7,823 nucleotides of DNA from Methylomarinum sp. (lineage in GTDB: Bacteria > Pseudomonadota > Gammaproteobacteria > Methylococcales > Methylomonadaceae): the NCBI GenBank assembly GCA_013139755.1, contig WTAG01000040.1, positions 1 through 7,823 of the forward strand, in the 5' to 3' direction. Within the stretch, counting starts at the first letter, position 1. Every line of letters begins with the position of its first letter. A model generated the notes under the pieces. The model saw only the letters and a program-made list of their open reading frames with translations, had not been told where the DNA came from and did no database searches. A program made the position numbers and the translations under genes. Positions 1-6,821 of this stretch are shown here, piece after piece.

Positions 1-152
1 GGAGCAGCTTTTGTGCAGAGTTGAGGCGGACGCAGGACGAACCGGGGCTTACTATTCGCTGCGTAGTGGCTGGATTTTGGGACACGGACGTCCCAAGATT
101 CAGACAGTACGCAATGGCGCGCTGGAATCCATTTGTTGAGTATATCATTTGA
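1..152 (+). other. GC-rich segment with two overlapping partial open frames, no recognised product
   Basis: This stretch is clearly richer in G and C than the rest of the window. Two plus-strand frames are open from the left edge: one ends at TGA 150-152 (about 49 codons, ending NPFVEYII), the other at TGA 137-139. Neither shows a domain I recognise, and the minus strand also has a long open frame here, as expected of GC-rich DNA. A 7-bp inverted repeat (TTGGGAC at 77-83, GTCCCAA at 90-96) lies inside. It could be the 3' end of a gene outside the window, a tract of different origin, or a non-coding repeat. I do not assign a function. Confidence 0.25.
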
Positions 153-162
153 GATAAATCTG

Positions 163-191
163 TTCGCCTGAAAGGCGAAGGTTTTAACCTT
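163..191 (+). terminator. possible terminator hairpin after the left-edge open frame
   Basis: A perfect 7-bp stem, TTCGCCT (163-169) and AGGCGAA (173-179), encloses a 3-nt loop and is followed by a second small palindrome, AAGGTT/AACCTT (178-191), which contains the run GGTTTT. It begins 10 nt after the TGA at 150-152, a suitable place for an intrinsic terminator of a plus-strand gene. The U-tract is short, so this could equally be a repeat-type hairpin. Confidence 0.35.
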
Positions 192-240
192 ATGCTGGAA
201 AATAAATAAGCTATATTATCCTCTCTATTTTTAAAAAGGA

Positions 241-412
241 CTACTTAAGGAACCTCTGATCAAGTCCAATTATTTTTAGCTTGCTAAAACGGCCGATATT
301 TTCCACCAAGATCGGCGCAATAGAATAACTATTACTTCTCACTTCGTGAAAAATAGCGACAGTTTTTTCTGCGCTAAATTCCAACCAACTTAATCAGAGG
401 TTCCTAAAGTAG
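241..412. mobile_element. MITE-like non-coding element with 25-bp terminal inverted repeats
   Basis: The arms at 241-265 and 388-412 are inverted copies matching at 23 of 25 positions; their core reads AGGAACCTCTGAT. The 172-bp element has no ORF of useful length. Its interior is full of short hairpins: TTTTAGC/GCTAAAA at 274-289, GCCGAT/ATCGGC at 292-316, AATAG/CTATT at 319-333. If the true tips are GGAACC (249) and GGTTCC (404), the flanks are TAA on both sides (246-248 and 405-407), which would be a 3-bp target duplication of the kind made by some IS5-family elements. If the full 25-bp arms are the tips, no duplication is visible. It is probably moved in trans by a related IS transposase. 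A similar end, TACTTAGGAAC, occurs at 7682-7692. Confidence 0.65.
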
Positions 413-497
413 TGTGCATTGTACTCTGGTGTAAGTATATTCTCAGTGATTGGGTTCACTAGATTAGAGTGCAACTTCTAGAAAAATAGAAAGGCCT

Positions 498-2243
498 TTA
501 TGATAATTGAGATATTAAATAATTGACTGCTCCTTTTATACGCTCAAAAATTTTTTCATAGATAGCAATTTCTTTATTATAGGGGTCGCTTATTTCTACA
601 TGATCATTCGAATCAACTGCTCGAAAACTGCCTAATAAATAACTTTTCTGTTTAGTGTTTGGGTATTCATTTGCTAAGCGTTCTAAATGCGTAAGTTCCA
701 TTGCTAGTATAAGGTCACTTTGATTGACAATATCTGCCGTCAATGCTGTTGAATGACTATTTTTTAAGTTTACTCCATGTGAATCTGCAACTTTAATCAT
801 ATTTGGGTCAGCAGGACGATTTTCATGTTTATGGAAGCCAGCAGAATGGAATATAACTTTTGTATTTTTAGTACCGGATTGTTCTGCTAAAGCCTCAGCT
901 AATGCGCTACGGTTAATATTGCCATAACATAAAAATAAAATTGTATTAGATTGTTTTAATTTCTTGATTAAACGTTTTTGTACAAATTTGGATCCATGGT
1001 ATTTAATTAAGGCTTTTGAACGGATTAATTCAAAAATGCGTAGCGTGTTTTCTTTCAGGATACTAAATAAATCAAATAATCCTGGTATAGGATCATAAAA
1101 AGATTGTACATCAAAGAAATGTCTTGTTGGATGAAGCCCTAGAAGCAGATCGCTAAGAATTTTCTTTTTACCTGGGTAACTAAATAGACGGGGATCATCC
1201 GTTTTACGTAAAACTTGTTCTAACCAATTTAAATCTGCAGAAAGTTTTCGGCAATAAATATTTTCTTTATAATCTGTGGTTTCAGGTAATTGCTTTAAAA
1301 CTAATAAATCAAAAAGCATTTTTGGGAAATCTGCTCCTGCAGCATCAGCTAAAGGCAATGAACCCCAAAAACGTCCATTAATCTCCATTAACCAGTATTG
1401 TCCTGTTTCGGGTTGCCATTTAAATTCGACCATGGCGACACCATGCCAATTTAGAGCAGAAATGAGTTTTTCAGATGCTTGTAATAAAACAGGGTCAACA
1501 CTAATGCTCTTACGTAAACAACTTCCACCACCACTTAACGGTAACTCATGGATTCGTTGATGCTGAAAAGCATAAACAATTTCCCCATGATTGGCTAGTA
1601 GCTCAATGCCTGTGCCTATTCCTTGGGCATATTGCTGGATAAGTAGCTGACAAAAAGGTAATAATTCTTTACTACGGTGACGTAATTCTTTGGGATTGTG
1701 TGCATAACAAACACTTAATTGTTTGCGTTGGCTGGCATTAGGAATTGATTGACCTGGTTTTAGTACAATTGGATAGTCAAGATTATCTGCTAATGATTCA
1801 ACCTCTTGCATTGTAGAAACAAGATGGCTGAATGGGATTGATATATCTAAGGTTTTGGCAAGTTCAAGTGTTTTTGATTTGTCTAAAACTTGAGTAAGGC
1901 TATTTTTTTCAGCAATAGCTAATTGATTTCGCCAAGGGTCAAGTTTGTCTGATTCTGATAGCGGAATGAGTGAACGTTCAGTAACAGGAATGACAATATC
2001 ATATTGATTTTCTTGTAATAAGTTGGCAATAAAATTTACAAAATCATTCGTTTCAACGAGAGGGTCAGGGTATTGAAAAAAAGATTTTGCATATTTTGAG
2101 GATTGACATAGAGGTTTATTGATCGCACTGGCAATATCACAATGAATACCTTGGCGGCTTAGAGAGCGTAAAATGGTTAGAGCAGTCACAAAGTCAGCAT
2201 CTAAAATTAAGACTCGGTAAGGTGTTTTTGATGTTGAGTTCAT
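498..2243 (-). CDS. ATP-grasp ligase fused to low-molecular-weight protein tyrosine phosphatase
   Basis: A 581-residue cytoplasmic two-domain protein with no signal peptide or membrane segment. Residues 1 to about 315 form an ATP-grasp enzyme of the predicted carboligase type: a pre-ATP-grasp Rossmann region (VLILDADF from 11), nucleotide-binding lysine in VLKPG (K162), a glycine-rich SGGGS loop (237-241), and the metal-binding pair VEF (E273) and MEINGR (E288, N290). Residues 435-581 form a complete LMW-PTP domain: the phosphate loop CYGNINRS supplies nucleophile C439 and R445 in the C-X5-R pattern, and ISDPY gives the general acid D553. A linker of about 115 residues joins them. ATP-grasp enzymes activate a carboxylate as acyl phosphate and ligate it to an amine or similar group; LMW-PTPs in polysaccharide loci often dephosphorylate tyrosine autokinases. 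The start overlaps the acyltransferase stop as ATGA, implying coupling. It is the last gene of the operon; the substrate is unknown. Confidence 0.9.
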   Translation of the reverse strand: MNSTSKTPYRVLILDADFVTALTILRSLSRQGIHCDIASAINKPLCQSSKYAKSFFQYPDPLVETNDFVNFIANLLQENQYDIVIPVTERSLIPLSESDKLDPWRNQLAIAEKNSLTQVLDKSKTLELAKTLDISIPFSHLVSTMQEVESLADNLDYPIVLKPGQSIPNASQRKQLSVCYAHNPKELRHRSKELLPFCQLLIQQYAQGIGTGIELLANHGEIVYAFQHQRIHELPLSGGGSCLRKSISVDPVLLQASEKLISALNWHGVAMVEFKWQPETGQYWLMEINGRFWGSLPLADAAGADFPKMLFDLLVLKQLPETTDYKENIYCRKLSADLNWLEQVLRKTDDPRLFSYPGKKKILSDLLLGLHPTRHFFDVQSFYDPIPGLFDLFSILKENTLRIFELIRSKALIKYHGSKFVQKRLIKKLKQSNTILFLCYGNINRSALAEALAEQSGTKNTKVIFHSAGFHKHENRPADPNMIKVADSHGVNLKNSHSTALTADIVNQSDLILAMELTHLERLANEYPNTKQKSYLLGSFRAVDSNDHVEISDPYNKEIAIYEKIFERIKGAVNYLISQLS

Positions 2244-3247
2244 GAGGTAATCCGCGGTGGTCTGACTTTGTTTCTTAAGTCTTCAATTTTATTTTCAATG
2301 AAGATGGCAATTAAATGTGAGAGTAACAGGCAAATGATTAAGCTGGATAGTACAAATATAGTACTTCCTTTTTCTATTTCAAAATTTAAATAAGAAAAAA
2401 TCAGTAAGGATAATATTCCACATTGATAATGAACTAAATAAATTGGGTAGCTTAAGTTCCCTATAAGCAAGTCATATTTTTTTAATAACTTGTTTTTTGT
2501 TTTTATATGGGACAGGGTAAAGATAATATTTGCAGATAGAAATAGATTGATATAAAAACCAAGTGATTCTGATACATTAAAAAATAGTGATATAAAGTAA
2601 TTCGAAATGATGAGAATTGATAATATTGTTATTTTTAAATGATTATTTTTAGCTAAAGGGTTTGCTTCAATGTAAAAAAGAAGAGCGCCTAGAGAAAAGG
2701 GGAGTGATGCTGCTGGAATGGTAAAGTATCTATAACTGAAACTCGCATCACCTATTAATAAATAAGAGGTATATAAGGTACTTGCTAAAAACCAGAGTAA
2801 TGTAAAATATTTGTTTTTTGATATGCCAGAAGCAATCAGTATGTAATAAAATAGCTCAACTGTTAATGCCCAGGAAGGTGGGGTTAGTCTCGGTTCGCTA
2901 TGGACTGAAAAAACAATGGATATATTTCTTAGTATACTTTCAAAATTTATTGGAAGGTAGATGTATGGACTAACAGTTTTAATCGATTCTTCGGAGACAT
3001 TTAATATAAGAACTAATGAAAATAATATGGATATCCAATAAATAGGATAAATTCTAAGAAAACGGTTTGTTAGGTATCGGAATATACCTGCTAGGCTATA
3101 TCCGTATGACTTTTTCATGATTCGAGTCATCAGATAACCACTTAATATATAAAACCCAAAGACTGAATAAGTACCAATAAAAGGGATATAGCCTAAATGA
3201 CCTATAACAACAAAAATAGCTAAAATGGTCCTGTATGTACCAAACAT
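2240..3247 (-). CDS. acyltransferase 3 family membrane O-acyltransferase
   Basis: A 335-residue, strongly hydrophobic protein with about ten predicted membrane helices, matching the acyltransferase 3 (OafA/NodX-like) family, which transfers acetyl or other acyl groups from the cytoplasm to glycans at the inner membrane. Family marks in order: R6 and H17 in the R-X10-H arrangement of the first helix, GFYILSGYL (31-39), RFLRIYPIYW (62-71), SWALTVELFYY (125-135) and the late LSYPIYLVH (265-273). The N-terminus is short: the usual lead-in that contributes the xxGLR motif is reduced to MFGTY. The ATG follows the sulfotransferase stop TAA with no gap, and the final TGA overlaps the next start by 4 nt. 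In this setting it most likely O-acetylates the glycan made by the neighbouring transferases; the acyl donor and sugar cannot be told from sequence. Confidence 0.9.
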   Translation of the reverse strand: MFGTYRTILAIFVVIGHLGYIPFIGTYSVFGFYILSGYLMTRIMKKSYGYSLAGIFRYLTNRFLRIYPIYWISILFSLVLILNVSEESIKTVSPYIYLPINFESILRNISIVFSVHSEPRLTPPSWALTVELFYYILIASGISKNKYFTLLWFLASTLYTSYLLIGDASFSYRYFTIPAASLPFSLGALLFYIEANPLAKNNHLKITILSILIISNYFISLFFNVSESLGFYINLFLSANIIFTLSHIKTKNKLLKKYDLLIGNLSYPIYLVHYQCGILSLLIFSYLNFEIEKGSTIFVLSSLIICLLLSHLIAIFIENKIEDLRNKVRPPRITS

Positions 3248-4102
3248 TTATAACGGGTATCCAAGGCTTAATAATAATTCTTTAAACTCATTATCCATCT
3301 TTTCTGCTGTTTCTATAGGCAAGGGGCTAGCAATTTTTTGATGAGGCCGTGTATTTGATTGTGTACTTACCTGAGTTGATAATTTTTTGGGATCAAAATC
3401 AATATTAAGGTCTGATAATAATTGAAAGGTTTTTTCCTTATCATTAAAGTCTTCAGTCTTAAACTCAATAAATTGTACATTGGGTAAATGTTGTTTCCAA
3501 TATTTTACTCGCGCTTCAATTTCATACCAATACCATAACCCTTTGTAAAAAGGGTGTTTAAATTCTGGGTCTTTATCCAGATACTCAGATATTTGAATCA
3601 GGTTATCCTGAGTAGTATAGTCTAGCCACCATTTATTACCTTCTTCAGTACCCGGGAAATCTTGTAAAGCATAGATAGAGTTGGCAACTTTTACTGGGTC
3701 ACGGGTTAAATGTATAACTACCATTTTGTCTGAAAAATCTTTTTCAGCATATTCAATATATGTTTTGATAAACATATGATTAGATTCAAAGTAATGTAGA
3801 TACCCCGCAGCTGCACGCCAAAGATTGACTGACTTTATATGCCAATACATGGAGCGCACGAAGTTTTCATTTCCATTTGCTTTAGCTTCTAATACTTCAT
3901 TAAACATTGCAGGATAAGGTTCATGTTCGGCTTTACAGTTAGGGATAGAATTAAAAATATCCACTAATGTCATAGTGCCACTTCGTCCAGTTGTCGCAAC
4001 AAAAATAATATTTTTTAGCTTATGGCAACGAAATCGATAATAGTGCCTAAACAGAAATGCACTGATTGCATTGTATTTTATAAAATGTATAAAAGTATTC
4101 AT
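3248..4102 (-). CDS. PAPS-dependent sulfotransferase
   Basis: A 284-residue protein of the sulfotransferase superfamily, which moves sulfate from PAPS to a hydroxyl or amine. The 5'-phosphosulfate loop is FVATTGRSGTMTL (34-46), and the 3'-phosphate motif is HLTRDPVKVANSIYAL (131-146), with R134 and S142 in the expected places. EHEPYPAMF (59-67) follows the first helix, as is common in bacterial glycan or lipid sulfotransferases. The protein is soluble, with no signal peptide, so it acts in the cytoplasm on a nucleotide- or lipid-linked acceptor or on a small molecule. The ATG overlaps the upstream glycosyltransferase stop as ATGA, and its own TAA abuts the acyltransferase ATG, so translation is probably coupled on both sides. 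The acceptor is unknown; a sugar on the locus glycan is the natural inference. No PAPS synthesis genes are in the window. Confidence 0.88.
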   Translation of the reverse strand: MNTFIHFIKYNAISAFLFRHYYRFRCHKLKNIIFVATTGRSGTMTLVDIFNSIPNCKAEHEPYPAMFNEVLEAKANGNENFVRSMYWHIKSVNLWRAAAGYLHYFESNHMFIKTYIEYAEKDFSDKMVVIHLTRDPVKVANSIYALQDFPGTEEGNKWWLDYTTQDNLIQISEYLDKDPEFKHPFYKGLWYWYEIEARVKYWKQHLPNVQFIEFKTEDFNDKEKTFQLLSDLNIDFDPKKLSTQVSTQSNTRPHQKIASPLPIETAEKMDNEFKELLLSLGYPL

Positions 4103-5037
4103 TGGCCTAATAATTGTATTTTTAAATATAAAAAACGTAATCTATCTTTAATTGATAAATTACTCCATCCTAACTTATTTATAATGGATTTTGCCTGGTG
4201 TTTATTTTGTACATAATAAGCTGCTAAAAAAGCTTCCTGCAAAGTTTCTCCAATAGCTAACTGAATAGCTGGGTGCATTGTTTTTGGGGCGATGTTAAAT
4301 GAAATATGGTTTTCAAGAATTTGACATTTACCTAACAAGTTTTGCAAAACCTGAGCCGACATATTGCCACTATGTCGTCGTTGCTTTGCGGTAACAGTCT
4401 TATCGCATAATACGATACCATGTAATACAGCTTTCCTAGCCATATCAGCATCTTCAGCAACCATTCTGGAGTAGCGTGGATCAATGCCTCCTATTTTATC
4501 GTATAACTCTCGAGTCATCACAGTGGTGACAGGAGAGCCAGGGTTAAAGCTAAGAAAAGGTATGTATGCTTGTTGCCCCATAAAAACACAGTTATCTTGA
4601 TCGGGATCAGGAAACTGTTGCCACCAGTTAGCAGCTGCATCTGCAAAGTAAGTGTGATCAGTTTTAGCTGTTGGTCCAAAAGGGCTGAGATCCGAAAAAC
4701 TAAAATTAACTTGAGGGTATTTTTTCAGTTGGTTAACACGCCTTTCCAAATGATGAGGTAACCAAAGATCGTCACTGTCACAAAAAGCGAGCCAAGGGCT
4801 GGATGTAGCTTCAACTGCTGTTTTTCGAGCGATTGCTGCACCAGAGTTATCAATACGTAATGACTTAATTTGTGAGCCGTAACTGGCAATAACATCAGGT
4901 GTATTATCTGTAGAACCATCATCCACCACAATAATTTCACTGGCTGGGTAGGTCTGACTTAAAATAGAATCTAATGTTTCTTTTAAATAATCGGCTCGGT
5001 TGTATGCGGGGATGGCTACTGATATTTGATATGTCAT
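4099..5037 (-). CDS. GT2 family glycosyltransferase
   Basis: A 312-residue inverting GT-A fold glycosyltransferase of family 2. From the ATG at 5035-5037 the protein opens directly with the family signature ISVAIPAYNRADYLKETL; then come the nucleotide-binding VVDDGSTD (37-44), the metal-binding CDSDD (86-90) in place of DxD, and AEDADMARKA (194-203) with the likely catalytic acidic pair. A TTG start at 5080-5082 would add 15 residues of non-family sequence and overlap the upstream gene by 32 nt, so I prefer the ATG, which leaves a 13-nt gap. No clear Shine-Dalgarno is seen, only an A-rich AAAGAAA. The tail (about 235-312) is alpha-helical in character with no membrane segment. It would add a sugar from an NDP-sugar donor to the growing glycan at the inner face of the membrane; neither donor nor linkage can be predicted. 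Confidence 0.9.
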   Translation of the reverse strand: MTYQISVAIPAYNRADYLKETLDSILSQTYPASEIIVVDDGSTDNTPDVIASYGSQIKSLRIDNSGAAIARKTAVEATSSPWLAFCDSDDLWLPHHLERRVNQLKKYPQVNFSFSDLSPFGPTAKTDHTYFADAAANWWQQFPDPDQDNCVFMGQQAYIPFLSFNPGSPVTTVMTRELYDKIGGIDPRYSRMVAEDADMARKAVLHGIVLCDKTVTAKQRRHSGNMSAQVLQNLLGKCQILENHISFNIAPKTMHPAIQLAIGETLQEAFLAAYYVQNKHQAKSIINKLGWSNLSIKDRLRFLYLKIQLLGQ

Positions 5038-5050
5038 TGTAATAATTTCT

Positions 5051-6043
5051 TTAATTAAGCAGTCGATAAAGTGGCCATGCAAAACGTTTTAAGAATTTTC
5101 CTATAAGTTTGGGCATATGTTTATCATTTTTCCAAGGTCCGCCATGATTTATACAGGCACAATAGAAACCATCAAGTACCGCTGTAGCACATTCATCATT
5201 GTTGTGTCGTAAGCAAATAGCTAACCAATCAAGCATATTTACAAAACAAAATCTGTATGTTGCTAGTATTTGAAGGCCAGAGCTATGTTTTTTTAAATAC
5301 ATAAGCTCATTACGAGCCATATAGAAATAGAAATGAGGTTTTCTTAATAATGAATTATCAGTACGTTCATGTTTGTGATAAATGATCGCATCTGTAGCTA
5401 TATTTGTTAGATAGCCATTTGTTAAAATGCGATAAGATAACTCTGTATCTTCATAGTAGGCAAAGAGGTCTTCATAAAAAACGCCAATTTCTTTTAGCAT
5501 GGATGATCGCAATAGCAATGCCGTACCCCAGAGACAAAATGATTGCTTTTCTTGTTTCCACTGATCTAATTGATTAAATGATTTTGTATACGTGATTTGT
5601 TTACTCTTTATATCAATAATGGAAGCTAAGTATTGAATTCTATCACTTCCGAAGTGGTAGATAATAGGGGTGACGGCGCCAATTTTTTCTCCAGTCTCTA
5701 TGCAGCTAATAAGTTTATCTAAAGTGTCAGGTAAAACAACAGTATCATTATTAAGCACCCATATATAGTCTGCACCTTGTTGTAGTGAATAGTTAAAACC
5801 AAAGTTGTGTCCGCCCGTAAAGCCAAGGTTTTTATGCGTCTTTATGAGATTAATATCACCTTGCATATAAAGCTCATCAAGGCTTGTCTCTGGTTCGGTA
5901 TTTTTATCTGTGTTATCAATAAGCAAAACATGGTAATTTGGGTAGTTAAGCTTAAATATTGACTCTAGGCATTCAAGTGTATCATTAATATTTCCATAAT
6001 GGAGTATTTGAATAATAACTTTTAAATGTTGTTTTGTAGTCAT
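5051..6043 (-). CDS. GT2 family glycosyltransferase, rhamnosyltransferase-like subgroup
   Basis: A 330-residue glycosyltransferase of family 2, in the subgroup with WbbL-like rhamnosyl- and galactofuranosyltransferases. The start is VIIQILHYGNINDTLECL; LLIDNTDKNT (40-49) stands where others have VVDNxSxD; HKNLGFTGGHNFGF (70-83) is the typical NxGfaxGnN segment; VLNNDT (96-101) is the metal-binding motif, with NND in place of DxD; and FAYYEDTELSYR (194-205) carries the catalytic-type ED followed by E/D. YHKHERTDNS (222-231) matches the conserved histidine region. The ATG at 6041-6043 directly follows a (AAACAAT)5 tract on the coding strand, with no Shine-Dalgarno in view, so translation may depend on reinitiation from the methyltransferase stop 26 nt upstream. 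The sugar is not predictable; rhamnose is only a family-level suggestion. Confidence 0.88.
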   Translation of the reverse strand: MTTKQHLKVIIQILHYGNINDTLECLESIFKLNYPNYHVLLIDNTDKNTEPETSLDELYMQGDINLIKTHKNLGFTGGHNFGFNYSLQQGADYIWVLNNDTVVLPDTLDKLISCIETGEKIGAVTPIIYHFGSDRIQYLASIIDIKSKQITYTKSFNQLDQWKQEKQSFCLWGTALLLRSSMLKEIGVFYEDLFAYYEDTELSYRILTNGYLTNIATDAIIYHKHERTDNSLLRKPHFYFYMARNELMYLKKHSSGLQILATYRFCFVNMLDWLAICLRHNNDECATAVLDGFYCACINHGGPWKNDKHMPKLIGKFLKRFAWPLYRLLN

Positions 6044-6078
6044 ATTGTTTATTGTTTATTGTTTATTGTTTATTGTTT
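6044..6078. repeat. five-copy heptanucleotide tandem repeat (ATTGTTT; AAACAAT on the coding strand)
   Basis: Five perfect copies of ATTGTTT run from 6044 to 6078, followed by a degenerate copy ATTTTTT. On the minus strand this is AAACAAT repeated directly in front of the ATG of the glycosyltransferase (6043); it also includes the methyltransferase stop TAA (6070-6072). Copy-number change by slippage would alter the distance between stop and start by 7 nt per unit and the sequence where a ribosome-binding site would lie. Confidence 0.9.
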
Positions 6079-6699
6079 ATTTTTTGCAACGATAACATAT
6101 TGTAGGTACTTCATATCTTCCATATGTTTTTTAAAAAATATATGCAATAAAGATATTTTTTTACCACTCCACCAATGAGGGTTAATTCCCTTGATAGAAA
6201 TAATATCAAGATTATTATCTTTAAAAAAACGTTTTATACTTTTTAAAGTAAAAAATCTCAAATGAGTTTTATCTAATATTCCTGCTTCTGTATATTTAAA
6301 ATCCTTATCGATTAAGATGTGTCTGATATTTTAAAAATATCTAAAATTAGGGATAGAGGCAATAATAACTCCACCGGGTTTTAAAAGTTGTTTTGCTAGA
6401 GTGATCGGTTTTTCAGGATCGGGAAAGTGTTCTAAGCTGTCATTAAAGGTAATAGCATCAAAGTAACTGACTGGGTAATTATTGGTATCTTCAAAAAATT
6501 CACATAGGACTTTGTCAAGATTTTTTGAGGCTATCTCTGCTGCTTCTTTAACAGGCTCTACCCCCCATATTTCAATTTGACGATCTTTTTTCAATTGCTT
6601 GCCAAAAAAACCTGAACTGCATCCCACATCAAGTAAAGTGGCACACTCTGCAGGTATGAACTCAAGTAATTCAGTTCGTTCTTCTGTATAGTACTTCAT
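6070..6699 (-). pseudogene. class I SAM-dependent methyltransferase interrupted by one in-frame stop
   Basis: A 209-codon reading frame with a TAA at codon 123 (6331-6333); reading continues in the same frame to TAA 6070-6072. The first 122 residues hold the Rossmann SAM-binding core: LLDVGCSSGFFG (22-33, motif I), the acidic WGVEP (E48) at the end of strand 2, FNDSLEHFPDP (85-95), and LKPGGVIIASIPN (106-118). After the stop the family pattern resumes without loss, with YTEAGILDKTHLRFFTLKS, typical of glycan-cluster Methyltransf_23-type enzymes. So a single base change, not a frameshift, explains the break; a sequencing error or read-through cannot be excluded. A protein ending at 122 would lack the last strands and the substrate side. 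As first gene of the operon it would have methylated a sugar or other intermediate. The ATG is at 6697-6699, preceded by an A-rich leader without a strong ribosome-binding site. Confidence 0.85.
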
Positions 6700-6731
6700 G
6701 TTTTTTCTTTTAGTATGGGGATTTATATCTG

Positions 6732-6760
6732 ATTATATTTTTTATTTCGGCTCTTCTAAA
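6732..6760 (-). promoter_or_regulatory. sigma70-like promoter for the glycan operon
   Basis: On the minus strand, TTTAGA (6755-6760; 4 of 6 to TTGACA) and a perfect TATAAT (6732-6737) are separated by 17 bp. A start site near 6725 would leave a leader of about 26 nt before the methyltransferase ATG. Position and spacing fit well, but the region is AT-rich, so chance matches are possible. Confidence 0.5.
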
Positions 6761-6821
6761 TTTTGAGTGGGTAACTAAGTTTAAGTTAAATGGTATTTTA
6801 AGTGGAGATATAGAGCTAGAG

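Noticed and set aside
413..497. Terminator for the operon, including the weak pair AGTGA/TCACT at 445-460 and the palindrome AAAGGCCTTT at 490-499
   Set aside because: The stems are short and no T-run follows on the minus strand; I see no convincing terminator or other feature in this gap.
1276..1560. Plus-strand open frame of 94 codons
   Set aside because: It lies wholly inside and opposite the ATP-grasp domain, has no recognisable motif, and is explained as a shadow of that gene.
4022..4216. Plus-strand open frame of 64 codons across the sulfotransferase/glycosyltransferase junction
   Set aside because: Antisense to two well-supported genes with intact motifs; no domain and no ribosome-binding site.
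4570..4940. Two short open frames (plus 4570-4761, minus 4725-4940) within the second glycosyltransferase
   Set aside because: Out-of-frame shadows of a GT2 gene whose DDGSTD and DSDD motifs are intact.
5038..5082. Upstream TTG start for the second glycosyltransferase
   Set aside because: It adds 15 residues with no family similarity and a 32-nt overlap; the ATG at 5035-5037 places the GT2 signature right at the N-terminus.
6044..6078. CRISPR-like array
   Set aside because: The unit is 7 bp, with no spacers and no cas genes; it is a simple tandem repeat.
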